The notes under the pieces are model-generated. The model searched no databases. It saw only the letters and a list, made by a program, of their open reading frames with translations, and was not told the DNA's origin. A stretch of 64,000 bases of DNA from positions 3,931,636 through 3,995,635 of the forward strand of contig NZ_CM007717.1 in the NCBI RefSeq assembly GCF_002019855.1. Reading direction: 5' to 3'. The translations under genes and the position numbers were made by a program. Within the stretch, counting starts at the first letter, position 1. Each line of letters begins with the position of its first letter. The stretch is from Streptomyces antibioticus (lineage in GTDB: Bacteria > Actinomycetota > Actinomycetes > Streptomycetales > Streptomycetaceae). Positions 8,450-16,331 of this stretch are shown here, one piece after another.

Positions 8450-8471
8450 GCGAACGGATCGCCCCGAGCTG

Positions 8472-9356
8472 TCAGGCGAAAACCACCGTCCGACGCCCGT
8501 TGAGCAAAATACGCCGCTCCGCATGCCACTTAACGGCCCGCGCCAGCGCCTGGCACTCCACGTCCCGGCCGACCGCGACGAGCTGGTCCGGCGTGACACC
8601 GTGGCCGACCCGCTCGACCTCCTGCTCGATGATCGGCCCCTCGTCGAGGTCCGCGGTGACGTAGTGCGCGGTCGCGCCGATCAGCTTCACCCCGCGCGCG
8701 TGCGCCTGGTGGTACGGCTTCGCGCCCTTGAAGCTCGGCAGGAACGAGTGGTGGATGTTGATGATCCGCCCGCTGAGCCGCTTGCACAGATCGTCCGAGA
8801 GAACCTGCATGTACCGGGCGAGGACGACCAGTTCGACGTCCTGCTCCCGCACGATGTCCAGCAGCTTCGCCTCGGCCTCCGCCTTCGTCTCCCGGGTGAC
8901 CGGGATGTGGTGGAAGGGGATGCCGTACGAGCCGACCAGCTCGGCGAAGTCGGTGTGGTTGGAGACCACCGCGGCGATCTCCACCGGCAGCGCCCCGATG
9001 CTGGCGCGGAACAGCAGGTCGTTCAGGCAGTGCCCGAACCTGCTGACCATCAGGACGATGCGCATCTTCTCGTCGGCCCGGTTGATCTGCCAGTCCATCT
9101 GGAAGGAGTCACCGATCGCCGCGAAGCTCGCGCGCAGCTTGTCCAGGGTGACGGGCGCGTCCGCCGAGAAGTGCACGCGCATGAAGAACAGACCCGTGTC
9201 GTGGTCGCCGAACTGCTGACTGTCCTCGATGTTGCAGCCGGTCATGAAGAGATAGCTCGACACGGCGTGCACGATGCCCTGCTTGTCCGGGCTGGAGAGC
9301 GTGAGGACGTACTGGTCGGCCGGGACCGCCGCGGCTCGGGTGGACTGCTCGTTCAT
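8472..9356 (-). CDS. purU: Formyltetrahydrofolate deformylase
   Basis: PurU hydrolyses 10-formyl-THF to formate and THF, balancing one-carbon pools and feeding formate to purine synthesis. The 294-residue protein starts with an ACT domain (LTLSSPDKQGIVHAVSSYL, about residues 18-90). The formyltransferase-like hydrolase domain follows, with NIHHSFLPSFKGAKPYHQA and HYVTADLDEGPIIEQEVERV containing the catalytic Asn/His and Asp positions. Length is normal for the family. ATG at 9356 gives MNEQSTRAA; the open frame continues upstream, but this matches the family start. It lies 47 bases after the gene at 9404 and is probably co-transcribed with it. Confidence 0.95.
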   Translation of the reverse strand: MNEQSTRAAAVPADQYVLTLSSPDKQGIVHAVSSYLFMTGCNIEDSQQFGDHDTGLFFMRVHFSADAPVTLDKLRASFAAIGDSFQMDWQINRADEKMRIVLMVSRFGHCLNDLLFRASIGALPVEIAAVVSNHTDFAELVGSYGIPFHHIPVTRETKAEAEAKLLDIVREQDVELVVLARYMQVLSDDLCKRLSGRIINIHHSFLPSFKGAKPYHQAHARGVKLIGATAHYVTADLDEGPIIEQEVERVGHGVTPDQLVAVGRDVECQALARAVKWHAERRILLNGRRTVVFA

Positions 9357-9403
9357 GCAGCACAGGGTCTCATGACCGCGCGCGCGTGCGAGGGCTCCGT
9401 CCG

Positions 9404-9850
9404 CTACGCGGACCTGGTCATGATCCGCAGGACCTCCAGGGTGCGCGGCGGCGCGTCCGGGTCCTCGCCGTCGGCCACGGCCATCCGCACATGCGCGTCC
9501 CGCGCCGCCCGCACGGCCTCCGGCCAGCCCTCGTTCTGGACGTAGACGGAGACGTGCGCGTCCGGCCCGACCTGGTGCATGATCCGCAGCACCCGCAGCA
9601 CGGCGGTGTCCACGAGGGCCGCCTCCTGCGAGTCGCGGAAGATCGTGCCGACGTACTTCTCGGCGGACCAGTTGTCGAGCCAGGTGTCCTCGACCAGGCG
9701 GTACACGGCGTCGGTGACGTCGCCGTACCCGTCGACACCGGCCAGCCAGACGTTCTGCTGGAACACCGGATCGGAGAGCATGTGCAGCGCGGAGCGCACA
9801 TTGCTGCGCCAGCGCCACCACGGCATGTCGTTGAGTGGCATGCCGCCCAT
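9404..9850 (-). CDS. Conserved Streptomyces protein (SCO4402-like)
   Basis: This roughly 148-residue soluble protein of unknown function is recognisable by MPLNDMPWWRWRSNVRSALH, DGYGDVTDAVYRLVEDTWLD and YVGTIFRDSQEAALVDTAVL, which from memory mark the SCO4402 family. It is rich in Trp and acidic residues and has no signal or membrane segment. I start at ATG 9850 (MGGMPLND); ATG at 9841 is equally possible, and the open frame reaches 9964 through less conserved sequence. It lies just upstream of purU on the same strand, so a housekeeping link to one-carbon metabolism is possible but unproven. Confidence 0.8.
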   Translation of the reverse strand: MGGMPLNDMPWWRWRSNVRSALHMLSDPVFQQNVWLAGVDGYGDVTDAVYRLVEDTWLDNWSAEKYVGTIFRDSQEAALVDTAVLRVLRIMHQVGPDAHVSVYVQNEGWPEAVRAARDAHVRMAVADGEDPDAPPRTLEVLRIMTRSA

Positions 9851-10032
9851 GGTGGGGGAGCGACGGCCGCGACGGGAAGAGTTCTCCGAACCTTGCACGG
9901 TGATAGATCGTACGTTTTCCCGTCCCGGGGGCCTCACCGGCCCCCTTCGGCCCCGGTAATTCACCTTCCCGTCACCCGGTGTTGAGCAAGGGTCACTCCT
10001 GGGTTATCGATGTGACGGAATCGTGCGTGTCC

Positions 10033-11388
10033 ATGACCGGCAGGCGACGCATGTTCCATGGACGCACCTTCCTCCCCAGGTCCCTCCGCCGCACCGGGCG
10101 CGGCAGAGCCTCCGCCCTCGCGGCGGGCGCCCTGGCCGCGTGTTCCTCGCTCGTCGCCGGATGCGGGGTGGTCCCCGGGTCGGCGGCGGGTTCCGGGGAC
10201 GGCCCGATCGTCGTGATGACCTGGGCGCCCGAGGGCACGGCCGCCACCAACATGCCCGGAATGCCGGCCTTCGCCCGCGCCTACGCCCGCTGGATCAACG
10301 ACCAGGGCGGTCTGAACGGCCGCAAGCTCAAGGTCCTGACCTGCAACGACCACAACGACACGGTGGGCGCCGCGGCCTGCGCCCGGCGCGCGGTCAAGGA
10401 GGGCGCCGTCGCGGTCGTCGGCTCCTACAGCCAGCACTCCGCCGCGTTCTTCCCGCACCTGGAGGGCGCGGGCATCCCCTACATAGGCGGCTACGGCGTC
10501 ACGAACACCGAGTTCACCAGCCCGCTGTCCTACCCGGTCAACGGCGGGCAGCCCGCCCTGCTGGCCGGCCTCGGCAAGGAGCTGGCCGCGAGCTGCGGTC
10601 CGGTCGCCCTGGTGCGCCCGGACACCATCGCCGGTGACGCCCTGCCGACCATGCTCAACGCCGGGCTGCGCGCGGGCGGCCACGCGGACGCCCGGGACCA
10701 GCTCGCGGCGGAGGACGCCACCGAGTACTCCGAGCAGGCCGAGAGCGCCCTGGACACGGCGACGGGCGGCTCCGGCGCCGCCGGTTCCCCGGCGGGCTCC
10801 ACGGCGGACGGCACGAAGGGCTGTGTGGTGCCCGCCCTCGGCGACCGCACCAGCACCTTCATGGACTCCTTCCGGCGCACCCGCGCCGACTATCCCGACG
10901 TCCGCACCGGCAGTGTGCTGGGCAGCGTCGACCAGACCGTGATCGACGCCACCGGCGGCGGCTCCGGTCCGTACGAGGGGGCGTACGTCACCGGCTGGTA
11001 CCCGGTGGCGAGCGACAAGCGCTGGGCGCCGATGAAGAAGGTCATCAGCGAGGCGGCCTTCTCGGACACCCGGATCAGCCCGAACGACACCGGTGTGCAG
11101 ACCACCTGGATCGCCTACACCGTGCTGCGCAAGGCCGTGGAGTCCCTGGAGGGCGGTGACGTCACCGCCACCCGGGTGCGCGGCGCCCTGGACCGGCAGT
11201 CCATCGGCACGGACGGGCTCACGCCGACGCTGCGCTGGCAGTTCTCCGGTCCGCTGGGCGCCATCGGCTTCCCGCGCATGGTCAACGCCGACGTGACCCT
11301 CCAGACCGTCCGCGAGGGCCGGCTGGTCGCGGCCAAGGGCGGCTTCGTGGACACCACGGAGACGCTGGAGGCCGCGGAGATCGACTGA
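10033..11388 (+). CDS. Solute-binding lipoprotein, branched-chain amino acid ABC type
   Basis: This 451-residue exported protein begins with an Arg-rich signal peptide (RSLRRTGRGRASALAAGALA) ending in the lipobox LVAGC, so it should be lipid-anchored outside the membrane. The mature part is a type I periplasmic-binding fold (Peripla_BP_6): ARWINDQGGLNGRKLKVLTC, ACARRAVKEGAVAVVGSYSQ and IPYIGGYGVTNTEF resemble LivJ-like proteins. No ABC permease or ATPase genes are adjacent, so it is an orphan binding protein or a receptor. I chose ATG at 10033; the frame opens at GTG 9979, and ATG 10051 is another candidate. The ligand is unknown. Confidence 0.87.
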   Translation: MTGRRRMFHGRTFLPRSLRRTGRGRASALAAGALAACSSLVAGCGVVPGSAAGSGDGPIVVMTWAPEGTAATNMPGMPAFARAYARWINDQGGLNGRKLKVLTCNDHNDTVGAAACARRAVKEGAVAVVGSYSQHSAAFFPHLEGAGIPYIGGYGVTNTEFTSPLSYPVNGGQPALLAGLGKELAASCGPVALVRPDTIAGDALPTMLNAGLRAGGHADARDQLAAEDATEYSEQAESALDTATGGSGAAGSPAGSTADGTKGCVVPALGDRTSTFMDSFRRTRADYPDVRTGSVLGSVDQTVIDATGGGSGPYEGAYVTGWYPVASDKRWAPMKKVISEAAFSDTRISPNDTGVQTTWIAYTVLRKAVESLEGGDVTATRVRGALDRQSIGTDGLTPTLRWQFSGPLGAIGFPRMVNADVTLQTVREGRLVAAKGGFVDTTETLEAAEID

Positions 11389-11392
11389 CCGA

Positions 11393-11435
11393 CCGACCCG
11401 GCTGACCGGCGGTTGCCGCCGGTCAGCCGGGTCGG
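11393..11435. terminator. Bidirectional terminator hairpin
   Basis: A perfect inverted repeat has 20-bp arms at 11393-11412 (CCGACCCGGCTGACCGGCGG) and 11416-11435, around the loop TTG. It lies 4 bases after the lipoprotein stop and 9 bases before the stop of the convergent membrane-protein gene, so it serves both. Confidence 0.9.
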
Positions 11436-11444
11436 GTCAGCCGG

Positions 11445-13061
11445 TCAGAGCTGGGTCGGCTGGCGCTGGGTCAGGCCGTACTTCCTGGCGATCGCGTTCC
11501 ACAGCTCGGCCGCCTGCGCCTTCTGCGTGGAGGCGGTGCCGCTGTCCCGGTTGCCCTGCTGGGTCTCGGCGGTACCCCGGGCCTGGCCCTTCTTGCAGTT
11601 GCGCTTCCGGTTCTGGGCGACCTGGTCGGCCCAGGCCGCGTAGTGGTTGTCGGCCGACGCGGACGCCTGCCACGCCTTGGTGAGCGCGGCGGTCAGCGCG
11701 GCGTGGTCCGGGAGCTGGTCCACGGACAGATCGGCCAGCTTCGTCACCAGGCCGGTGCGCTGCTTGCCCGCGTCCCGCAGGTCCGAGGCGGCCTGCTGGA
11801 GGTTGCTGCACGCCTTGACGTCCGCCACCGCGGCGATCACCGCGGCCCGGCTGCTGCCGCTGTCCGCGAGCAGCTTGTCCAGCGCGACCGCCTGCTCCTT
11901 CGCCGCGTCGGCCTTCGCCGAAGGCGACTGCTCGGCCGCGGGTGCCGACGCGGCGACGTTCTTGCTGCCGTCGTCGCCCCCGTCGTCTCCCCCGCCGCCG
12001 CCGAGCAGCGCGCCGGCGCCGACCCCGAGGACCGCGAGGGCCACGCCGATCGCCGCGATCATCGGAACCCGCGATCCGGTACGGCCGCCGCGGCCGCCGC
12101 CCCGGCCGTCGTCGCCGTAGTCGTCGTCGCGCGAGACGGGCGGGATGAACGGCGGCGCGGTGCGCCCGGCGGCGGGGCCGGTGCCGTAGCCCTGGCCCTG
12201 GCCGGGGATGCGCGGCAGATGCTGGGTGGCGCCGGCCGGGCCGTCGCCGCCGGGGCCGTCCCGGAAGAGGTTCTCGAAGCCCGCGGGCGGCTGGGGTCCG
12301 CCGCCGGGCGCCGGGTACTGCTGTCCGGGCACCGGCGGGATGTACTGGGTGGCGTCGGCGTCGGAGTGCGCCGCACCCGGGGTCGGGCCCTGGGCGGTGT
12401 GCCGGGCGCCGAGGTAGTGCGTGGACTCGGCCGGGTTCTCGGGCGGCAGCGCGCCCGGCCCGACCGGCGGTATGTACTGCGTCGCGCCCTCGTCGCCGCC
12501 GGGCGCGGCGGGCACGGGCGGCAGGTACTGGGTGCGGCCGTCGTCGGCCGGACCGGCCGCGACCGGCGGGATGTACTGGGTGGCGCCCTCGTCCGCCGGC
12601 GGCAGCGGCACACCGGTGGACCCGTGCCCGCCGTGCCCGCCCTGGCCGTACGACGGCTGCGGCGGGCCCTGGTCGTACGACGGCGCCGGCGCGGCCTCCG
12701 GCGGGAGCGGGCCCGCTCCCACGCCCGCGCCCGCGCCCCAGGCGTCCGGCTGCGGGGTCCCCCACTGCTGCGGGGCGGGCGGTTGCTGGGCGGGCGGCTG
12801 CTGCTGGGCGGGGCCCCAGGGGTCGCCCCAGGTCTGGCCGGCGGCCGGTGACTGCCCGTCGTACTGCTGCTCCCCGTACTGCTGCTGCCCGTACTCCTGC
12901 CGCCCGTACTGCGGCGAGCCGTACGCGCCCGTGGGGGCGGCCGGCTGCGATCCGCCGGGCGTCATCCCCGGAAGCAGGGGTTCACCACCGTCGGAGGGCA
13001 GCACGATGCCTTCGCGCGCGGGCCGCGCCGAGGGCTCCTCGCCCTGTCCACTCTGCGTCAC
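11445..13061 (-). CDS. Proline-rich single-pass membrane protein with TQYIPP repeats
   Basis: The 538-residue protein has a long disordered cytoplasmic region rich in Pro, Gln, Tyr and Gly (SPQYGRQEYGQQQYGEQQY near residue 50). Then come repeats of ATQYIPPV, TQYLPPVP, ATQYIPPVGPG, ATQYIPPVPG and ATQHLPRIPG. One transmembrane helix (VPMIAAIGVALAVLGVGAGA) lies near residue 340, followed by Gly/Asp-rich sequence and an extracellular helical domain. The start is GTG 13061 after CAGGAGTCCCG. The repeated acidic-x-Thr-Gln-Tyr-Ile-Pro-Pro units resemble actinobacterial PknB-type kinase target sites; this is inference. The function is not recognised. Confidence 0.82.
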   Translation of the reverse strand: MTQSGQGEEPSARPAREGIVLPSDGGEPLLPGMTPGGSQPAAPTGAYGSPQYGRQEYGQQQYGEQQYDGQSPAAGQTWGDPWGPAQQQPPAQQPPAPQQWGTPQPDAWGAGAGVGAGPLPPEAAPAPSYDQGPPQPSYGQGGHGGHGSTGVPLPPADEGATQYIPPVAAGPADDGRTQYLPPVPAAPGGDEGATQYIPPVGPGALPPENPAESTHYLGARHTAQGPTPGAAHSDADATQYIPPVPGQQYPAPGGGPQPPAGFENLFRDGPGGDGPAGATQHLPRIPGQGQGYGTGPAAGRTAPPFIPPVSRDDDYGDDGRGGGRGGRTGSRVPMIAAIGVALAVLGVGAGALLGGGGGDDGGDDGSKNVAASAPAAEQSPSAKADAAKEQAVALDKLLADSGSSRAAVIAAVADVKACSNLQQAASDLRDAGKQRTGLVTKLADLSVDQLPDHAALTAALTKAWQASASADNHYAAWADQVAQNRKRNCKKGQARGTAETQQGNRDSGTASTQKAQAAELWNAIARKYGLTQRQPTQL

Positions 13062-13199
13062 CGGGACTCCTGTGCCTGGGAAACCTTCGGAACCGTCGGC
13101 TCACGCTACCGGGTCCCCGGAACCCCGTGCCACGCAGCTCAGGTGGTGATCTCCCTCCCAGTGACGTAGGTGACACGACCGAGGCGCTGTCGCGCCCGT

Positions 13200-14585
13200 T
13201 CACGCCGCGGTCCGGAGATCCAGCCGGGCCCCGAACTCCCTTACCACCGGCTCCTCCCGGTACGGCTCCAGCCGTTGCTGAAGGTCCTCCAGATACTCCG
13301 CGCCCCGGTTGGAGCGCAGGGTGCCGAGCAGTTCGACCGCCTTCAGGCCGGTGTGGCAGGCGAGTTCGACCTCGCGCTGCTGCACCTGCGCGGTGGCCAG
13401 CAGCACATAGCCGATCGCGCGCCGGCGCGCACGGCTCTGCGGATGCCCGGCCAGGGACTGTTCGGCGCAGCGCGCGGCGGCCTCGGCCTGTCCCAGGTCG
13501 CGGTGGCAGTGCGCCAACTCGTCGGCCAGATACGCCTCGTCGAAGTGCGCGATCCACGCCGGGTCGTCGCCGGCCGCCGGATCGGCCGCCTCCAGCGCGG
13601 ACACCGCCCGGCCGGAGGAGAGCTGCGCGGCCCGCGCGTCGCCCAGCAGCGCGTGCCCGCGCGCCTCGGCCGCGTGGAACATCGCCTCCGCGCGCGGGGT
13701 GACCCGCCCGCGTGCGCCCTCCTGGGCGGCGCGCGCCAACTGGGCGATCTCGCGCGGGTTTCCGAGCTGGGCGGCGAGGTGGCTCATGGACGCGGCCAGG
13801 ACGTAACCGCCGTACCCGCGGTCGCCCGCCGCCTGGGCGAGGCGCAGCGCCTGGATGTAGTAGCGCTGGGCCAGGCCCGGTTGGCCGGTGTCGACGGCCA
13901 TGTACCCGGCCAGTTCCGTCAACCGGGCCACGGCGGCGAAGAGTTCGCGGCCCACCGCCTCCCGGTAGGAGCCGGCCAGGAGCCCCGAGACGACGCTGTT
14001 GAGGTAGTGCACGACGACCGGGCGGACATGTCCGCTGCCGTACTGGTGGTCGAGGTCGACCAGGGCCTGGGTCATCGCCTGCACGGCGGCCACGTCGGAC
14101 AGTCCCACGCGCGGTCCCGCCGTCCGCGCCACCTGGGCGTCGGGCGACGAGATCAGCCAGTCGCGGCTGGGCTCGACCAGCGCGGACGCCGCGACCGAGG
14201 ATCCGGTGAGGAAGTCACGGCGGCCCACGTCGCTGCGCCACAGCTCGCAGACCTGCTCGATGGCCCCGAGGACGGTCGGCGAGAACTGGAGGCCGACGCC
14301 CGAGGCGAGGTTCTTGCCGTTGGCCATGCCGATCTCGTCGATCGTGACCGTCCGGCCGAGCTTGCGGCCCAGCGCCTCGGCGATGATCGCCGGGGCGCGT
14401 CCGCGCGGCTGCTGTCCGCGCAGCCAACGGGCCACGGACGTCTTGTCGTAGCGCAGGTCGAGCCCGTGCTCGGCACCGCACATGTTGACCCGGCGGGCCA
14501 GCCCGGCGTTCGAGCAGCCCGCCTCCTGGATGAGCGCCTGCAACCGTTCGTTCGGCTGCCGCGCGACTAGCGGCCTTGCGGCCAT
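13200..14585 (-). CDS. NsdA-like XRE regulator with TPR-like region
   Basis: This 461-residue protein matches the NsdA family of Streptomyces regulators, which influence sporulation and antibiotic production. The N-terminal helix-turn-helix is in ARPLVARQPNERLQALIQEA, NAGLARRV and DKTSVARWLRGQQPRG. The rest is all-helical and tetratricopeptide-like (GYMAVDTGQPGLAQRYYIQA, LGQAEAAARCAEQSLAGHPQ), a probable protein- or ligand-sensing part. ATG at 14585 follows AGGGGGTAGTGCCC; the open frame upstream is not conserved-looking. A paralog rather than nsdA itself is likely, so I give no symbol. It is divergent from the primase-polymerase-like gene. Confidence 0.87.
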   Translation of the reverse strand: MAARPLVARQPNERLQALIQEAGCSNAGLARRVNMCGAEHGLDLRYDKTSVARWLRGQQPRGRAPAIIAEALGRKLGRTVTIDEIGMANGKNLASGVGLQFSPTVLGAIEQVCELWRSDVGRRDFLTGSSVAASALVEPSRDWLISSPDAQVARTAGPRVGLSDVAAVQAMTQALVDLDHQYGSGHVRPVVVHYLNSVVSGLLAGSYREAVGRELFAAVARLTELAGYMAVDTGQPGLAQRYYIQALRLAQAAGDRGYGGYVLAASMSHLAAQLGNPREIAQLARAAQEGARGRVTPRAEAMFHAAEARGHALLGDARAAQLSSGRAVSALEAADPAAGDDPAWIAHFDEAYLADELAHCHRDLGQAEAAARCAEQSLAGHPQSRARRRAIGYVLLATAQVQQREVELACHTGLKAVELLGTLRSNRGAEYLEDLQQRLEPYREEPVVREFGARLDLRTAA

Positions 14586-14859
14586 GGGCACTACCCCCTG
14601 TGGAGTTCCGCACCGAAAAGTTCCGGCCGGGAAGATCAATGCCCCGCACACATGACGAAAATGCGAGGCATGAGAGGATTGCCGACTGTCTCCGGGTTCC
14701 GACGGATGCCCGCCCCCCTCGTGACTACCCGCTCCCGCGCCCGTTCCTGCCGCGCGCCCCCGCCCGTGCACCCATGCGCCCCGGACGCGGACCCGATGCT
14801 CCTGCCGACCGCCGTCGGGGTGGGCGTAACCCCTGGTGACCGCGGGAGTTGTGCTGATC

Positions 14860-15513
14860 GTGGAAGAGACCATCGCCGGCGCCGACGCCACCCAAATCCC
14901 GAAGCAGCGCGGGGAATCGCTGCTGGAGACCGCCGTCCGCTATGCCGAGGAACGTCATTGGGACGTCTTCGCCGGCACCTGGCTGGAAGCCGTCGACGGG
15001 GTGCAGCGCTGCTCCTGCGAGGACACCGCGTGCGATGCGCCCGGTGCGCACCCCACGCGCCCCGACTGGGCGAGCCAGGCGACGGGCAGCGCGACCGTCG
15101 CCCGCCGGATGTGGCAGAAACAGCCGACCGCGTCCATCCTGCTGCCGACGGGGCGCACGTTCGACGCGATCTCCGTCACCGAGACGGCGGGGTTCCTGGC
15201 GCTCGCGCGGATGGAGCGCATGGAGCTGACGCTCGGTCCCGTGATCCTGACCCCGGACCGGCGGATGCACTTCTTCGTGCTGCCGGGGGCGGCGGCGAAG
15301 GTGCCGGACCTGGTGCGCAAGCTCGGCTGGTCGCTGTCGGCGCTCGATCTGGTGACCCTCGGCGAGGGGGCGTACGTGGCCGCGCCGCCGACCCGGTTCG
15401 GGCAGCGCGGCGCCGTGCAGTGGGCCTGCCGGCCGACCGCCGCGAACCGCTGGCTGCCCGACGCCGAGGAGTTGATCTCCCCGCTCGCGTACGCGTGCGG
15501 CCGCGACCGGTAG
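14860..15513 (+). CDS. Stand-alone bifunctional primase/polymerase-like protein
   Basis: The 217-residue protein resembles the N-terminal Prim-Pol (archaeo-eukaryotic primase) domain that usually precedes helicases in phage and plasmid proteins. Here it stands alone. Landmarks are RGESLLETAVRYAEERHWDV, the Cys cluster CSCEDTACDAPGAHPTRPDW, TASILLPTGRTFDAI and AAPPTRFGQRGAVQWACRP. The catalytic Asp-x-Asp expected in active enzymes is not obvious, so it may be regulatory. It is conserved in Streptomyces from memory. GTG 14860 (product MEETIAG) follows GGGAG by about 12 bases; GTG 14836 is the alternative. Confidence 0.78.
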   Translation: MEETIAGADATQIPKQRGESLLETAVRYAEERHWDVFAGTWLEAVDGVQRCSCEDTACDAPGAHPTRPDWASQATGSATVARRMWQKQPTASILLPTGRTFDAISVTETAGFLALARMERMELTLGPVILTPDRRMHFFVLPGAAAKVPDLVRKLGWSLSALDLVTLGEGAYVAAPPTRFGQRGAVQWACRPTAANRWLPDAEELISPLAYACGRDR

Positions 15514-15560
15514 GGCCTCCGTACCGGTCCCGGCCGGTTCCGTCACCGTAGGGTTCCGGC

Positions 15561-16331
15561 ATGACGTCCGTACGCGTGCGCAATCTCTGGAAGCGGTTCG
15601 GTCAGCAGGTCGCCGTCGCCGGGATCGATCTCGACCTTCCCGCCGGGAAGTTCATCGGCCTGGTCGGGCCGAACGGCGCCGGGAAGACGACCACCCTGTC
15701 GATGGTGACCGGACTGCTGCGGCCCGACGAGGGGACGGTCGAGGTCGTCGGGCACGACGTGTGGCGGGATCCGGTGGAGGTCAAGGCGCGCATCGGGGTG
15801 CTGCCGGAGGGACTGCGTCTGTTCGAACGGCTTTCCGGTCGTGAACTGCTCGTCTACAGCGGGCGGTTGCGCGGCCTGCCCGGCCCGGAGGTCGACAAGC
15901 GGGCCGGGCAGCTCCTCGACGTCCTCGATCTGTCCGGCGCGCAGCACAAGCTCGTCGTCGACTACTCCACCGGCATGCGCAAGAAGATCGGGCTCGCCGC
16001 CGCGCTCCTCCACAACCCCGAAGTGCTCTTCCTGGACGAGCCGTTCGAGGGCGTCGACCCGGTCTCCGCGCAGACCATCCGGGGCGTCCTGGAGCGGTAC
16101 ACGGCCTCCGGCGCCACCGTGGTGTTCTCCTCCCACGTCATGGAGCTGGTCGAGTCGCTGTGCGACTGGGTGGCCGTGATGGCCGCCGGGCGGATCCGGG
16201 CCCACGGTCCGCTGGCGGAGGTGCGCGGGTCGGCGCCCTCGCTCCAGCAGGCGTTCCTGGAGCTGGTCGGGGCACAGGGCCGGGACGCCGGGTCCGATCT
16301 GGACTGGCTCGGCGGCGGGGCCGCCCGATGA
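15561..16331 (+). CDS. ABC transporter ATP-binding protein
   Basis: This 256-residue nucleotide-binding subunit has Walker A GPNGAGKTT near residue 37, the variant signature DYSTGMRKKIGLAAALLHNP, Walker B VLFLDEPFEGVDP and the H-loop SSHVMELVESL. The STGMRKK signature is typical of ABC-2-type exporter ATPases. Its stop overlaps the start of the membrane subunit (ATGA), so the two are one translationally coupled exporter. The substrate is unknown. Confidence 0.93.
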   Translation: MTSVRVRNLWKRFGQQVAVAGIDLDLPAGKFIGLVGPNGAGKTTTLSMVTGLLRPDEGTVEVVGHDVWRDPVEVKARIGVLPEGLRLFERLSGRELLVYSGRLRGLPGPEVDKRAGQLLDVLDLSGAQHKLVVDYSTGMRKKIGLAAALLHNPEVLFLDEPFEGVDPVSAQTIRGVLERYTASGATVVFSSHVMELVESLCDWVAVMAAGRIRAHGPLAEVRGSAPSLQQAFLELVGAQGRDAGSDLDWLGGGAAR

